Assembly (NCBI RefSeq): GCF_001423405.1
Contig: NZ_LMNS01000038.1
Coordinates: 62,001-126,000, forward strand
DNA: 64,000 bases
Direction of reading: 5' to 3'
From: Methylobacterium sp. Leaf123
GTDB taxonomy: Bacteria; Pseudomonadota; Alphaproteobacteria; Rhizobiales; Beijerinckiaceae
Shown here: in pieces, positions 8,517 through 18,059 of the stretch
How positions within the stretch are numbered: position 1 is the stretch's first letter
Layout: every line of letters begins with the position of its first letter
Translations under genes and position numbers: made by a program
Notes under the pieces: model-generated
The model's database searches: none
The model's input: only the letters and a program-made list of their open reading frames with translations
What the model was told of the DNA's origin: nothing

Positions 8517-10311
8517 TGCCGCCGGCCGGGCGCCGCGCGAGCGCTCCCGTGCGGGAGGTGCGGGCCAGCCCGTGCTCGGTCTTGTTCCAGCGGTGCGGGT
8601 GCCGCGCCAGCTCGAACACGGCGAGCCACGCCGCGAGACTGCCGAGAAGGAAGTAGGCCGGCAACAGCAGCACGAGCGGTATGAGATCGAACCATCCGCG
8701 CCGGAGGCAGCCGACGAGGCCGGGTAGGTACATCGCCGCAAGCCCGCCGAGGAACACCGTCGCGGAGGCCGCCCGCTTGACGATGGCGAGGCTGTCGCCG
8801 TCCGCGGCCGGGATGATCAGGTCGGCAAGGCCGCCGAGCAGCATGAACGGATAGAACAGGGCCGAGATCACGGTGCCGGGCAGAAGCGCCAGCACGCACA
8901 GGCTCTCCGCCGCGCCGAGCCGGCGATAGAGGTCGAGCGGGCGCCGGCCGTGGGTGAAGCTGGTCTGCAAAAAACCCTTCATCCAGCGGGTGCGCTGGCG
9001 CAGCCACTTGCGCGGGTGGGCGAGCGCCTCCTCGAAGGTCGCGCTCGGCAGGTCGCCGACATGGTAGCCCGCGAGCGCCATGCGCAGGCCGAGATCGGCA
9101 TCCTCGGTGACGTTCCAGGCATCCCAGCCGTGGAGCTTGCGCAGGACGCCGGTGCGGAAATGCGTCGAGGTGCCCCCGAGCGGCGTCGGCATCCGCCAGG
9201 CGGCCAGGGCCGGGCCGAGCACGTCGAACAGAGCCGCGTACTCGATGGCAAACAGGCGCGGCAGCCAGCCATCGCCGTGATTGTCGATCACGAGGCGGCC
9301 CTGGAGGCAGGCGGTCGTGGCCGGCGCGCGGGCGAACAGCGTCGCGGCGAGGCGAAGCTGTTCGGGCGAGATCACATCCTCCGCGTCGTAGACCACGAGG
9401 TGCTCGCCGCGGGCGAGCGGCAGGACCACGTTCAGCGCCCGCGGCTTGGTGCGCGGCATCCCCTCCGGCACGGTGACGATCTCGAAGCGGGCCGGGAGCG
9501 GGGTCGCGCGGAACGCCGCGGCGGTCTCGTGGTCGTCGGCCTCCAGCAGGAACTTGATGTCGAGCTTGGCCGCCGGATAGTCGAGCCGGCGCAAGGCTCC
9601 CAGAAGACGCGGCACCACCGGCGCCTCCCGGTAGAGCGCGACGAGGATCGTGTAGGTCGGCAGCGCGTCGTCCGTCAGTAGCACCGGTCTTGGCTCGGAC
9701 ACATCGGCGCGCACGATCTCGGCGGCTCCGATCGCGGCTGCGGCGAGGCGGAAGGTCAGCAGGGCCAGCATCAGACCCTGCACCAGCAGCAGCAGGACGA
9801 AGCCCGACGCCGTCGGGAGGCGGGCGAGCAGGACGACGAGGGCGAGCACGCCGCCGGCCAAAGCCAGGTCGACCGCCAGCGGACCGGGCCGGCAGGACCA
9901 CTCGGGACGAAGACGCCCCAGAGTCTCCGAAGCGTCCTCGGCGATGGCAGCCCCGTTCCGGGCGAACAGGGCCTGCCGCAGGGCCGTCGGCGTCGTGATG
10001 GCCGGAGGCTGTGCCAGCCGGTCCGCCGCCGCGATCAGTCGCGCCACCGCGGCGCCGCGCGGTGCCGCGACGACGGTTTCGCCCCCCTCGGAGACCGCGA
10101 GCGGCGCGGCACCGGAGATGAGACAGCGTGCGTACGGAACGCCCTCGCCGATCGCGAGCGGCCCGTCGAGAAAGGTCGCTCCGAGCCGGCGGGCGAGCGC
10201 GCGGTAGAACGCCTCCTCGGAGAGAAGCCCCTCGTTGAGAAGGGTCGTGGCGGCGTCGGTGCCGCAGCGACGGGCGATGATCGCGGCCCGGCTCAGCGTC
10301 TCGAGGGGCAC
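8467..10311 (-). CDS. Membrane glycosyltransferase family 2 with N-terminal MshEN-like domain
   Basis: A 614-residue protein. Residues about 1-110 resemble the MshEN/T2SSE N-terminal fold (LLNEGLLSEEAFYRALARRLG). Two hydrophobic helices follow at about 150-195, then a GT2 catalytic domain with YTILVALYREAPVV, LEADDHET, YDAEDVIS, VTEDADLGLRMA and QRTRWMKG (the QxxRW-type motif), and a C-terminal set of membrane helices. This order suits a processive, NfrB-like surface polysaccharide synthase, probably inner-membrane. The start is uncertain: GTG at 10311 is the first standard codon, but the frame is open upstream to a TAG near 10420 and the preceding PPEIGFLAAEG looks conserved. In that extension I see only a CTG as possible initiator. 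The acceptor and sugar are unknown. Confidence 0.8.
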   Translation of the reverse strand: MPLETLSRAAIIARRCGTDAATTLLNEGLLSEEAFYRALARRLGATFLDGPLAIGEGVPYARCLISGAAPLAVSEGGETVVAAPRGAAVARLIAAADRLAQPPAITTPTALRQALFARNGAAIAEDASETLGRLRPEWSCRPGPLAVDLALAGGVLALVVLLARLPTASGFVLLLLVQGLMLALLTFRLAAAAIGAAEIVRADVSEPRPVLLTDDALPTYTILVALYREAPVVPRLLGALRRLDYPAAKLDIKFLLEADDHETAAAFRATPLPARFEIVTVPEGMPRTKPRALNVVLPLARGEHLVVYDAEDVISPEQLRLAATLFARAPATTACLQGRLVIDNHGDGWLPRLFAIEYAALFDVLGPALAAWRMPTPLGGTSTHFRTGVLRKLHGWDAWNVTEDADLGLRMALAGYHVGDLPSATFEEALAHPRKWLRQRTRWMKGFLQTSFTHGRRPLDLYRRLGAAESLCVLALLPGTVISALFYPFMLLGGLADLIIPAADGDSLAIVKRAASATVFLGGLAAMYLPGLVGCLRRGWFDLIPLVLLLPAYFLLGSLAAWLAVFELARHPHRWNKTEHGLARTSRTGALARRPAGGIRSASTAPPPCPLPAG

Positions 10312-10503
10312 GCCCTCGGCGGCGAGGAAGCCGATTTCCGGCGGGAGCGGAGCGGCCCGGCTGCTCCGACGGCGGTCGAGGTCGGACAGGGCAACGGCTT
10401 CCCGCGGGCCCGCGCCGTGCTAGGGAGAGGCATGGGCCAGGACCTCTCCATGGACGTGTATTGTTCCGAACCGACAACCCAAGGGTCAATCCGCCACCAC
10501 AGG

Positions 10504-11355
10504 ATGCGGCGGGTAATGGCAGCAACCGTCATCGCTTTATTAACCAATGTTGCACAGGCACAACAGTCGTCCAACCCGGCGGCCCCGTCGGTCAGCATTC
10601 CGAATTTCTGGAATCCCCGGGCCCGCGGCGAGCGGGTCGAGGCGCCGCAGACGGGGCGGGCGATTCGGTTCATGACCGATGACGAGTTCCCGCCGCTCCA
10701 TTTCGCGGGCCCCGACGGCGCGCCGACCGGCTTTGCCGTGGAACTCGCCCGCGCGGTCTGCGAGCGGCTGACGGTGATGTGCACGGTGCAGGCGCGCCGC
10801 TTCGACACGCTGCTCGATGCGCTCGCCGATAAGCAGGGCGACGTGGTGGCCGCCGCGGTGCCCCTGACGCCGGGGCTGCGCGCGCGATTCCTGGCGACGC
10901 GGCCCTATTTCCGCTGGCCGGCCCGGTTCATTGCCCGCAAGGACCGCAGCCTGCCCGACCCCTCGGCGACCACACTCGCGGGGCGGAGCGTCGGCCTCGT
11001 CGAGGGCAGCGCCCACGAGGCCTATCTGAAGGCGTTTTTCCCCAACGCCACGCGAAAGACCTTCACCGATCTCTCGGCGGCCCAAAGCGCGCTCAAGCGC
11101 GGCGAGGTCGAGTACCTGTTCGCCGACGGCTTGAGCCTCGCGCTCTGGCTGAACGGCCAGGAGGCCGAGAACTGCTGCGCCTATTCCGGCGGCAATTATC
11201 TCGAGAATCGCTATTTCGGCGAAGGCATCGGCTTCGTCACCCGCACCGAGGACGCGGCGTTGGCCCGCGCCCTCGACGACGCATTGCAGCGGGTGTGGGA
11301 CGACGGGAAATATGCCGAGCTGTATCTTCGATTTTTTCCGGTCAGTCCGTTCTGA
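10504..11355 (+). CDS. Extracellular solute-binding protein family 3 (orphan)
   Basis: A 283-residue predicted periplasmic protein. It starts with a signal peptide (MAATVIALLTNVAQA within the first 19 residues) and continues with an SBP_bac_3 domain: FMTDDEFPPLHFAGPDGAPTG, FAVELARAVCERL, and a second-lobe segment with GEGIGFV near the end. Such proteins bind amino acids or other small solutes for ABC import. No permease or ATPase gene is adjacent, so it may serve a distant transporter or a sensory role. The start is a choice: ATG at 10504 or 10516 gives a clean signal peptide, while ATG at 10432 has a better ribosome site (GGGAGAGG) but would add about 24 hydrophilic residues. Confidence 0.82.
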   Translation: MRRVMAATVIALLTNVAQAQQSSNPAAPSVSIPNFWNPRARGERVEAPQTGRAIRFMTDDEFPPLHFAGPDGAPTGFAVELARAVCERLTVMCTVQARRFDTLLDALADKQGDVVAAAVPLTPGLRARFLATRPYFRWPARFIARKDRSLPDPSATTLAGRSVGLVEGSAHEAYLKAFFPNATRKTFTDLSAAQSALKRGEVEYLFADGLSLALWLNGQEAENCCAYSGGNYLENRYFGEGIGFVTRTEDAALARALDDALQRVWDDGKYAELYLRFFPVSPF

Positions 11356-11450
11356 CGCGGTCCCGATCGTGGCACCTGTCGCCAAGCGGTGCCGTTCTCT
11401 AGTTTGAGACGCGAATCGAACTCGAACGCAGGACCGAGGGGAGTGCCTGA

Positions 11451-11657
11451 ATGCCGAAGCCGTACAGCACACCACCCGCGAAGGGGCGGCAGCAGATCGG
11501 GAACGCACACCATCTTCATCAGGGCAGCGAGCTGACCTCGGAGCGGCGACAGAAGCTCGCCCTCAACCGGTTCACCTATAGCGGCGGTTTCGACGGCTTC
11601 GAGGGCCGCATGATCCTGACCCGCATGGAGACGGACGGCTCGGACCGCAAGAAATAG
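11451..11657 (+). CDS. Small hypothetical protein, 68 residues
   Basis: A short hydrophilic protein rich in basic and polar residues, with QRRQ-like and TERRQKLALNRF-like segments in the middle (residues about 29-42). The coding case is supported by a strong ribosome-binding stretch, GAGGGGAG, ending 8 bases before the ATG, and by a gap on both sides without a competing frame. No signal peptide, membrane helix or known domain is visible. I do not recognise the family. Confidence 0.6.
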   Translation: MPKPYSTPPAKGRQQIGNAHHLHQGSELTSERRQKLALNRFTYSGGFDGFEGRMILTRMETDGSDRKK

Positions 11658-11734
11658 CCGTCCGCGCCCGAGAGCCGTATCCGACCTGAGGGCATCAGGC
11701 CGGCGTCTCCAGGCCTTTGCTTCAACGCGCATTC

Positions 11735-11779
11735 TTTCGCCGAACCGGCATCCAGTTCGTCGGAAAGCGCTCGAGCGCT
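11735..11779. repeat. Two-stem palindromic repeat, partial copy
   Basis: TTTCGCCGAA (11735-11744), a CCGGCATCCA loop and TTCGTCGGAAA (11756-11766) form the asymmetric stem of the dispersed repeat family. It is followed directly by the perfect 14-base palindrome AGCGCTCGAGCGCT at 11766-11779. It sits just past the stop of the DUF4260 gene, where it may also act as a transcription terminator. Confidence 0.6.
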
Positions 11780-11783
11780 CGCG

Positions 11784-12193
11784 TCAGACGCGGCAGAGTT
11801 TTACGCGTGACCTCTCGCTCGCTCGTCCCAGCGGGCCGAGATGAGTGTCGTTGAAACCGCTGACGTATTTCAGCCCGTATCCCACGGCGCGGTCGAGCCC
11901 GATATGCGCCAGCCAGACGAGCGCCAGTCCGGCCGCCATCGCATTCCCGAGCCCTAATGAGGCTGCCAGCAGCAAAAGCGGGAATACGGTCGTGTGAGCG
12001 GCGTTGTAGCTCGCCGCGCCGATTCGGGGACCGGCCAGATACCCGATCATGCTGAGGTCGGGGAGCAGGATGAGGGCCGCCAGGAGCCACCAGGACTGCC
12101 CCGCCCAGGCATAGCCGGCGAGGGCACAGACGAGCAGCGCCGCCCCCTCGATCCTGAGAAGCCAACGTGGGGCCCCCGCACATCACCCGACAT
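11784..12193 (-). CDS. DUF4260 family membrane protein, apparently frameshifted near the start
   Basis: The conserved frame encodes PRWLLRIEGAALL, then WWLLAALILLPDLSM, GYLAGPRIGAASYNAAHT, WLAHIGLDRAVGYGLKY and FNDTHLG, a full DUF4260 domain of small hydrophobic helices. In this frame there is a TGA only nine codons before the domain begins and no ATG, GTG or TTG until the internal ATG at 12050. A good start, ATG at 12193, is out of frame by one base. Adding one G to the GGGGGCCCC run at 12171-12179 would join it smoothly. So either the gene is a recent pseudogene, the run is miscalled, or only a shortened 88-residue protein from 12050 is made. Function of the family is unknown. Confidence 0.7.
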
Positions 12194-12286
12194 CGGAAGA
12201 TCCTCGCTGGCGGCCATTCGTCCGCAGGGTAGGCCGCCGAGGAACGCTTGCCAATCGAAGCTTTACCGCTCCGATCAACCAGACGT

Positions 12287-14194
12287 TCAGCGCCGCCCGG
12301 CCACTCGCTTCATCCCGCCGCCGCGTGACGCGCCGGTGTTCTCCTCGAACAGCTCGGCGAGCTTTTCCGTCATCGCGCCGCCGAGTTCCTCGGCATCGAT
12401 GATCGTCACGGCGCGGCGGTAGTAGCGCGTCACATCGTGGCCGATGCCGATGGCCAGAAGTTCGACCGGCGAGCGGGTCTCGATCTCCTCGATCATGTAG
12501 CGCAGGTGGCGCTCGAGGTAGTTTCCGGGATTGACCGAGAGCGTCGAGTCATCGACCGGCGCGCCGTCGGAGATCACCATCAGGATGCGGCGCTGCTCCG
12601 GCCGCGCCAGCAGGCGCTTGTGGGCCCAGTCCAGGGCCTCGCCGTCGATGTTCTCCTTCAGGAGCCCCTCGCGCATCATCAGCCCGAGGTTCTTGCGCGC
12701 ACGGCGCCACGGGGCGTCGGCGGACTTGTAGATGATGTGGCGCAGGTCGTTGAGGCGGCCGGGGGCGGGCGGCTTGCCGCCGGCGAGCCACGCCTCGCGG
12801 GACTGGCCGCCCTTCCAGGCGCGGGTGGTGAAGCCGAGAATCTCGACCTTCACGCCGCAGCGCTCCAGCGTGCGCGCGAGGATGTCGGCGCAGGTCGCGG
12901 CCACAGTGATCGGGCGCCCGCGCATCGAGCCGGAATTGTCGAGCAGCAGCGTGACCACCGTGTCGCGGAAGTCGGTGTCCTTCTCCTGCTTGAAAGAGAG
13001 CGGCTGGAACGGGTCGGTGACGACGCGAACGAGGCGGGCCGGATCGAGCTGGCCCTCTTCGAGATCGAAGTCCCAGGCGCGGCTCTGCTGCGCCAGCAGG
13101 CGGCGCTGGAGGCGGTTGGCGAGGCGGCCGACGACGCCCTGAAGGTGGGCGAGCTGCTTGTCGAGATAGCTGCGCAGGCGCGCGAGTTCCTCGGCGTCAC
13201 ACAGATCCTCGGCCTCGACGGTCTCGTCGAAGCGCGGATTGTAGACCTTGTAGTCGGGGCCGGTGCGCTCATTGCCACGCTGGCTCGGGGGGCGCCAGGA
13301 TTCGGAAGCCTCCTCCGATTCCGCATCCTCAGCCTCTTCCGGCAGCTCGCCGGAGGGGGCGTCCGCGGATTCGGTGGCGCCCTCGTCGAGTTCGTCGGTG
13401 GCCTCGTCGGTCACCTCGATCTCGGCACGGTCGCCCTGGCTCTGCTCCTCCGCCTCGCCCTCGCTCGGCTGCTGCGAGTCGTCCTGAGCCTGGTTCTCGT
13501 CCTCGTCGCTCTCGTCGTCCTGATCGAGGGGCGTCTCGTCGGCCATGTCGAGGGAGGAGAGCAGGTCGCGCACGGAGCGGGCGAAACTGCGCTGGTTCTC
13601 GAGCGAACCGAGCAATCCGTCGAGGTTCTTGCCGGCGCGTGCCTCGATATGCTCGCGCCACAGCTCGACGATCCGGGCGGCGGCGGGCGGCGGCTTCTGG
13701 CCGGTGAGGCGCTCGCGCACCATCAGCGCGACGGCATCCTCCATCGGCGCGTCGGCCCGGTCGGTGATGTTCTCGTACTTGCCGCCGCGGTGGTAGCGGT
13801 CCTCCAGCATCGCGGTGATGTTGGCGGCCACGCCGTCCAGGCGGCGCGAGCCGATCGCCTCGACGCGCGCCTGCTCGACCGCATCGTAGACCGCGCGGGC
13901 GGCCGCGTTGTCGGGGGCGAGGCGGCGGTGGACGCTGGTGTCATGGCAGCCGAGGCGCAAGGCCATGGAATCGGAATGCCCGCGCAAGATCGCCGCGTCC
14001 TCGGAGGTGATCCGCCGGGTCGGCTCCGGCAGGCGCGCCTTGTCGCCGATCAGCGCCGGCCGGTCGCTGGCATAGGTGACCTCGATGTCGGGCCGCTTGG
14101 CGATGGCGCGCAGGCAGCCGGCCACCGAGCGCTTCAGCGGCTCGGCGCCCGGTTCCTTGCGGTCGCCGGTCTTGGGGCGGTTGGTCAGGGCCAT
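12287..14194 (-). CDS. cobT: Aerobic cobaltochelatase subunit CobT
   Basis: A 635-residue subunit of the CobN-CobS-CobT complex that inserts cobalt into hydrogenobyrinic acid a,c-diamide in aerobic cobalamin synthesis. The N-terminal CobT domain is followed by a very acidic Glu/Asp/Gln linker at about residues 215-295, and a C-terminal von Willebrand A domain with the MIDAS motif [11 protein letters not shown]. Length and three-part organisation match known CobT. The start is the ATG at 14194. cobS ends 120 bases upstream on the same strand, so the two are probably one operon; cobN is not in the window. Confidence 0.95.
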   Translation of the reverse strand: MALTNRPKTGDRKEPGAEPLKRSVAGCLRAIAKRPDIEVTYASDRPALIGDKARLPEPTRRITSEDAAILRGHSDSMALRLGCHDTSVHRRLAPDNAAARAVYDAVEQARVEAIGSRRLDGVAANITAMLEDRYHRGGKYENITDRADAPMEDAVALMVRERLTGQKPPPAAARIVELWREHIEARAGKNLDGLLGSLENQRSFARSVRDLLSSLDMADETPLDQDDESDEDENQAQDDSQQPSEGEAEEQSQGDRAEIEVTDEATDELDEGATESADAPSGELPEEAEDAESEEASESWRPPSQRGNERTGPDYKVYNPRFDETVEAEDLCDAEELARLRSYLDKQLAHLQGVVGRLANRLQRRLLAQQSRAWDFDLEEGQLDPARLVRVVTDPFQPLSFKQEKDTDFRDTVVTLLLDNSGSMRGRPITVAATCADILARTLERCGVKVEILGFTTRAWKGGQSREAWLAGGKPPAPGRLNDLRHIIYKSADAPWRRARKNLGLMMREGLLKENIDGEALDWAHKRLLARPEQRRILMVISDGAPVDDSTLSVNPGNYLERHLRYMIEEIETRSPVELLAIGIGHDVTRYYRRAVTIIDAEELGGAMTEKLAELFEENTGASRGGGMKRVAGRR

Positions 14195-14314
14195 ATCTTC
14201 GCGGACGCCACCGGATCGAGTTCGGAGGCCCGGCCGGGGGATCGCCCCCGGTCACGGGGAGAGGGGCGCCGTCCCCGCCACACGCCGCGCGTGGACGGGG
14301 ACGCCACCGTCAGA

Positions 14315-15298
14315 TCAGCTCAAGGCGACGTTGAGCGCGCTCTCGGGCAGCTCCTTGCCGAAGGCGCGCTGGTAGAACTCGGCCACCAGTGGCCGCTCCA
14401 GCTCGTCGCACTTGTTGAGGAACGTCACCCGGAAGGCGAAGCCGATATCGCGGAAGATGTCGGCGTTCTCGGCCCAGGTGATGACCGTGCGCGGGCTCAT
14501 CACGGTCGAAAGGTCGCCGTTCATGAACGCGTTGCGGGTCAGATCGGCCACGCGCACCATCCGGCTCACCGTGTCGCGCCCGCTCTCGTTCTGGTAGTGC
14601 GGCGACTTCGAGAGCACGATGTCGACCTCACGGTCGTGCGGCAGGTAGTTCAGCGTCGTCACGATCGACCAGCGGTCCATCTGACCCTGGTTGATCTGCT
14701 GCGTGCCGTGATAGAGGCCGGACGTGTCGCCGAGGCCGACCGTGTTGGCGGTGGCGAACAGGCGGAAGCCCGGATGCGGGCGGATGACGCGCTTCTGGTC
14801 GAGCAGGGTCAGGCGGCCGGACAGCTCCAGCACGCGCTGGATCACGAACATCACGTCGGGGCGGCCGGCATCGTACTCGTCGAAGACGAGGGCGACGTTG
14901 TTCTGCAAGGCCCAGGGCAGGATGCCGTCCTGGAAGGCGGTGACCTGCTTGCCGTCCTTCAGGACGATGGCGTCCTTGCCGACGAGGTCGATGCGCGAGA
15001 CGTGGCTGTCGAGGTTGATCCGGATGCAGGGCCAGTTCAGCCGTGCGGCGACCTGCTCGATATGCGTCGACTTGCCGGTGCCGTGATAGCCGGTGACCAT
15101 CACGCGGCGGTTCCGGGCGAAGCCCGCCAGGATCGACAGCGTCGTCTCCCGGTCGAAGATGTAATCCGGATCGAGATCCGGCACATGCTCCTCGGGCTCG
15201 GAATAGGCCGGCACCTTCAGGTCGAGGTCGATGCCGAACACCTCGCGGACGGAAACCTGGCGGTCGGGCAGGGAAGCGGGCGTTTCGTCAGACAGCAT
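14315..15298 (-). CDS. cobS: Aerobic cobaltochelatase subunit CobS (AAA+ ATPase)
   Basis: A 327-residue MoxR-like AAA+ ATPase. The Walker A motif is [11 protein letters not shown] (about residues 67-77), Walker B is [10 protein letters not shown], and [11 protein letters not shown] with a GQMDRWS arginine-finger region follow. CobS drives cobalt insertion together with CobT and CobN. I chose ATG 15298 over ATG 15310, because AGG lies at a suitable distance before it and the extra MRFR is not needed. The upstream gap 15299-15640 has no gene and should hold the cobST promoter; I see no convincing -35/-10 pair. Confidence 0.95.
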   Translation of the reverse strand: MLSDETPASLPDRQVSVREVFGIDLDLKVPAYSEPEEHVPDLDPDYIFDRETTLSILAGFARNRRVMVTGYHGTGKSTHIEQVAARLNWPCIRINLDSHVSRIDLVGKDAIVLKDGKQVTAFQDGILPWALQNNVALVFDEYDAGRPDVMFVIQRVLELSGRLTLLDQKRVIRPHPGFRLFATANTVGLGDTSGLYHGTQQINQGQMDRWSIVTTLNYLPHDREVDIVLSKSPHYQNESGRDTVSRMVRVADLTRNAFMNGDLSTVMSPRTVITWAENADIFRDIGFAFRVTFLNKCDELERPLVAEFYQRAFGKELPESALNVALS

Positions 15299-15640
15299 AC
15301 GGAACCTCATCGGGGCGGCCGGGAGCGGGCGTGAACCCGCGCGACCGCGCTTTCAATCGTCACTCACCTGCCGGGCGGCCCACAGGGAAGCGGGCGGATG
15401 TCTTCCTTAATCGCCGCCCCTCGGCATCGCCAAGGGGGCTCAGCCAGAAAGAAGCCTCGGCGAGAAGAACGGTTCATCCGGGGAAGCCGGCTTCACGAGG
15501 AAGCGGTCTCCGGGAAATATAGGGCACGCGCGGACATTTGCCGCCCCACCCGCCGCCGGGCGGACCGGCTTTCGGCGCATTGCCCGTTCGCGGCAGCGCC
15601 GTCGCCCCCTCGTAGCGGCATCCGTGACGGTCCGGGCGGG

Positions 15641-16348
15641 TCAGCACAGCCCGGCGGCGCGCAGCACGTCGTGGGCGCGGATGATGTCGCGCAGGCGCTC
15701 CTCGAAGGAGCGGTCGCCGCCATTGGCGTCCGGGTGGAAGCGCTTCACCAGCGTCTTGTACTGCGCCTTGATCGCCGCGGTATCGGCCGCCTCGTCGAGC
15801 CCCATCACGTCGAGCGCCTTGCGCACCGCCGCCGAATGGCGCGGACGCTGCGGCTCCGGCTCGGCCTGACGCCGGCCCGCCGCCCCGCCGCCGACGCCGT
15901 TCGCCCGCAGGATGCCCAGCGGGTCGGCATAGGCCCAATCCCGCTCGGCCTCGGGCTGGGCGCCCTTTGCCCCCTTTGCCTTGCCCTCGGCCGCGGCGGC
16001 GGCCGCGTTCATGCCCATCGACCATGTCGGCCGATGGCCGATGATCGCATCCTTCTGGTAGGCTTCGACCGCGGCGTCGTTCATGCCGTCGAAGTAGTTG
16101 TAGGAGGCGTTGTAGGCGCGCACGTGGTCGATGCAGAAGCGCCAGTACTGTCCCTCCTGCCGGCGGCCCTTGGGGGCGCGGTAGAGGCCGGGATGGGTGC
16201 AGCCCTCCGCCTCGCAGGACGCCTCGGCCGTGGCCGCACCGGCCTTCGCGCGCGCGCCGGCCTTCGCCCCCGTCTTCGCTCCCGGCTTGGGATCGTCACA
16301 GGTCGGCTTGATACGGATGCGGTCGAACAGCGGCGAGTTGAGATCCAT
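15641..16348 (-). CDS. J-domain protein with C-terminal DnaJ domain
   Basis: A 235-residue protein with the J domain at its C-terminus (about 175-235): ALDVMGLDEAADTAAIKAQY, then KRFHPDANGGDRSFEERLRDI. The HPD tripeptide that stimulates DnaK ATPase is present. The N-terminal half has Ala/Lys/Gly-rich low complexity and a Cys/His-containing segment (CEAEGCTHPGLYRAP, FCIDHVRAYN). Start is ATG 16348 (MDLNSPLFDRIR); the longer open frame upstream is not needed. This form of short DnaJ-like protein is common in Hyphomicrobiales; the client is unknown. It is divergent from the bolA gene. Confidence 0.9.
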   Translation of the reverse strand: MDLNSPLFDRIRIKPTCDDPKPGAKTGAKAGARAKAGAATAEASCEAEGCTHPGLYRAPKGRRQEGQYWRFCIDHVRAYNASYNYFDGMNDAAVEAYQKDAIIGHRPTWSMGMNAAAAAAEGKAKGAKGAQPEAERDWAYADPLGILRANGVGGGAAGRRQAEPEPQRPRHSAAVRKALDVMGLDEAADTAAIKAQYKTLVKRFHPDANGGDRSFEERLRDIIRAHDVLRAAGLC

Positions 16349-16515
16349 GACGGGCCGATTATGAGGGGCGGAGGCGCCGACGAAAAGGCCGTCGGGCCTG
16401 ATGCCGCATGCATCGATCCGGGGTTGACGCTTTTGTGCCGGGACCGCGCCGGGCAAACGCCTCCGACACAGGGCCGAAACACGGCCGTAGCGCGTCCCTT
16501 CACAGCGAGGACATG

Positions 16516-16794
16516 ATGACCGGAACTCTCAAGGACTGGATCGCCGGGCGCCTGGAGGCCGAGTTGGCACCGACCGCGCTCGATGTCACCGACGAGTCGC
16601 ACCTGCATGCCGGCCATTCCGGCGCCCGGCCGGAGGGCGAGACCCATTTCCGGCTCGATGTCGTCTCGGCGGCCTTCGAGGGGAAAAGCCGGGTCGACCG
16701 CCACCGGATCGTCAACGGGCTTCTCGACGAGGCCTTCCAGCGCGGACTGCACGCTCTCGCGGTGCGGGCCCGGACGCCGGGCGAGGCCGGTTGA
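16516..16794 (+). CDS. BolA family protein
   Basis: A 92-residue BolA-like protein with the family signature VTDESHLHAGHSGA, GETHFRLDVVS, FEGKSRVDRHRIVN and HALAVRARTPGE. BolA proteins pair with monothiol glutaredoxins in Fe-S cluster handling and some act as regulators; the conserved His residues here are the likely cluster ligands. ATG at 16516 follows GCGAGG with 5 bases spacing; an ATG directly before it (16513) is equally in frame. The divergent J-domain gene and downstream arfB are neighbours. Confidence 0.92.
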   Translation: MTGTLKDWIAGRLEAELAPTALDVTDESHLHAGHSGARPEGETHFRLDVVSAAFEGKSRVDRHRIVNGLLDEAFQRGLHALAVRARTPGEAG

Positions 16795-16828
16795 GGGCCG
16801 ACGGGCCGGTCAAGGAAGGGAACCCGCC

Positions 16829-17251
16829 GTGGCGCTTCAATGCACGCCGCAGATCGAGATCGACGAGGCCGAGCTCGAGGAGGCGTTCGTGCGCGCCTCG
16901 GGCCCGGGCGGACAGAACGTCAACAAGCTGTCCACGGCGGTGCAGCTGCGCTTCGACGTGCGCCGCTCCCGCAGCCTGCCCGATGCCGTGGCGGTGCGGC
17001 TGATGCGGCTCGCCGGCCGGCGCCTGACGGGGGAGGGCGTGCTCGTCATCAACGCCCAGCGGTTCCGCACGCAGGAGCGCAACCGGGCCGATGCCCGCGA
17101 ACGGCTCGCGGCGCTGGTGGCGGAAGCGGCAGTGCCGCCGACGCCGCGCCGCGCCACCCGGCCGACGCTGGCCTCGAAGAAGCGGCGCCTCGACGAGAAG
17201 AGCCGCCGCAGCAGCGTCAAACGGCTGCGCGGCGGCCCTGGGGACGATTGA
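16829..17251 (+). CDS. arfB: Alternative ribosome-rescue factor ArfB (YaeJ-type peptidyl-tRNA hydrolase)
   Basis: A 140-residue class I release-factor-like protein. The catalytic GGQ lies in RASGPGGQNVNKLSTAVQLRF (residues about 23-43), and the C-terminal tail is strongly basic (KKRRLDEKSRRSSVKRLRGG), as required for ArfB to enter the mRNA channel of stalled ribosomes. It has no stop-codon recognition domain, which separates it from RF1/RF2. The start is GTG at 16829, preceded by AGGAAGGG. It lies 34 bases behind bolA. Confidence 0.92.
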   Translation: MALQCTPQIEIDEAELEEAFVRASGPGGQNVNKLSTAVQLRFDVRRSRSLPDAVAVRLMRLAGRRLTGEGVLVINAQRFRTQERNRADARERLAALVAEAAVPPTPRRATRPTLASKKRRLDEKSRRSSVKRLRGGPGDD

Positions 17252-17265
17252 CGGCTAGCCGAGCG

Positions 17266-18024
17266 TCAGCGCGCGGCGCGAACGGTCGCCGTCGGCCTTG
17301 CCTCCGGATGCGCGTCGGGCTGCGGGGCCGCGACGCCGGACACGTAGGGCGTGTCCTTGAGCAGGACCGTGAGCACCAGCGCGACCACCGCCAGCAGCGC
17401 CGCGAGTCCGGCCGGGAACAGGAAGGCCTTCTCGCCGTACCAGCCGTGCAGGAAGCCGCCCATCACCGCGCCCGTGCTGAGGGCGCCCCAGAGCGGCGCC
17501 TGCAGCCAGAACGAGGGGTTGGGCTTGTGCAGGATCAGGTTGGCGATGCCCGCGCCGAAGCGCACCACCGTTCCGGTGACGTAGGTGATGGCAAGGCTGC
17601 GGCCCGCCTCGTCCTGCAGCGTCGCGTTCTGGATGCCGAGCGCCAGCACGATCGGGTAGGCGTGGAGCGGGAAGGCCGTGGTGCCGAACGGGACGAACAG
17701 GCCGATCGCAAACAGCACCGCCTGTATGCTCAGCAGGACCGAGAGCCGGAACCGGCCGGACCAGGCTGCGATCAGCGTGCCGATGCAGGCGCCGAAGCAG
17801 AACAGCGCGATCACGCTGGCGAACCGGGTGGTGCCGTCCCAGTCGAAGCCCGAGACGGCCACGCCGAAGCGCGTGGTGTTGCCGCTCATGAACGACATGA
17901 AGAGCTGGGAGAATTCGAGGAAGCCGATCGAGTCGGCGGCACCTGCGGTGCCTGCGAGCATCAGCGCAATTGGGACACGTGTCACCGGACTTGCCGGAAA
18001 GGCCTTGTTCGACTCGTCAGCCAT
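17266..18024 (-). CDS. YoaK/DUF1275 family membrane protein
   Basis: A 252-residue integral membrane protein with six or so hydrophobic segments. Family features include ADSIGFLEFSQLFMSFMSGNTTRFG near the N-terminus (the DxxxF...F.SGNT pattern of DUF1275) and NATLQDEAGRSLAITYVTGTVV in the middle. Function of the family is unresolved; some members are annotated as transporters. Start is ATG 18024, where GAGGAACCG lies upstream. It follows the methyltransferase gene by 35 bases on the same strand, so co-transcription is likely. Confidence 0.88.
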   Translation of the reverse strand: MADESNKAFPASPVTRVPIALMLAGTAGAADSIGFLEFSQLFMSFMSGNTTRFGVAVSGFDWDGTTRFASVIALFCFGACIGTLIAAWSGRFRLSVLLSIQAVLFAIGLFVPFGTTAFPLHAYPIVLALGIQNATLQDEAGRSLAITYVTGTVVRFGAGIANLILHKPNPSFWLQAPLWGALSTGAVMGGFLHGWYGEKAFLFPAGLAALLAVVALVLTVLLKDTPYVSGVAAPQPDAHPEARPTATVRAAR

Positions 18025-18059
18025 CGGTTCCTCTGATGTTGCTCCGCAGCACAACGGTA

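Noticed and set aside
12437-15334. A 965-codon open frame antisense to cobT and cobS
   Set aside because: Spans two well-supported genes on the other strand and has no recognised domain.
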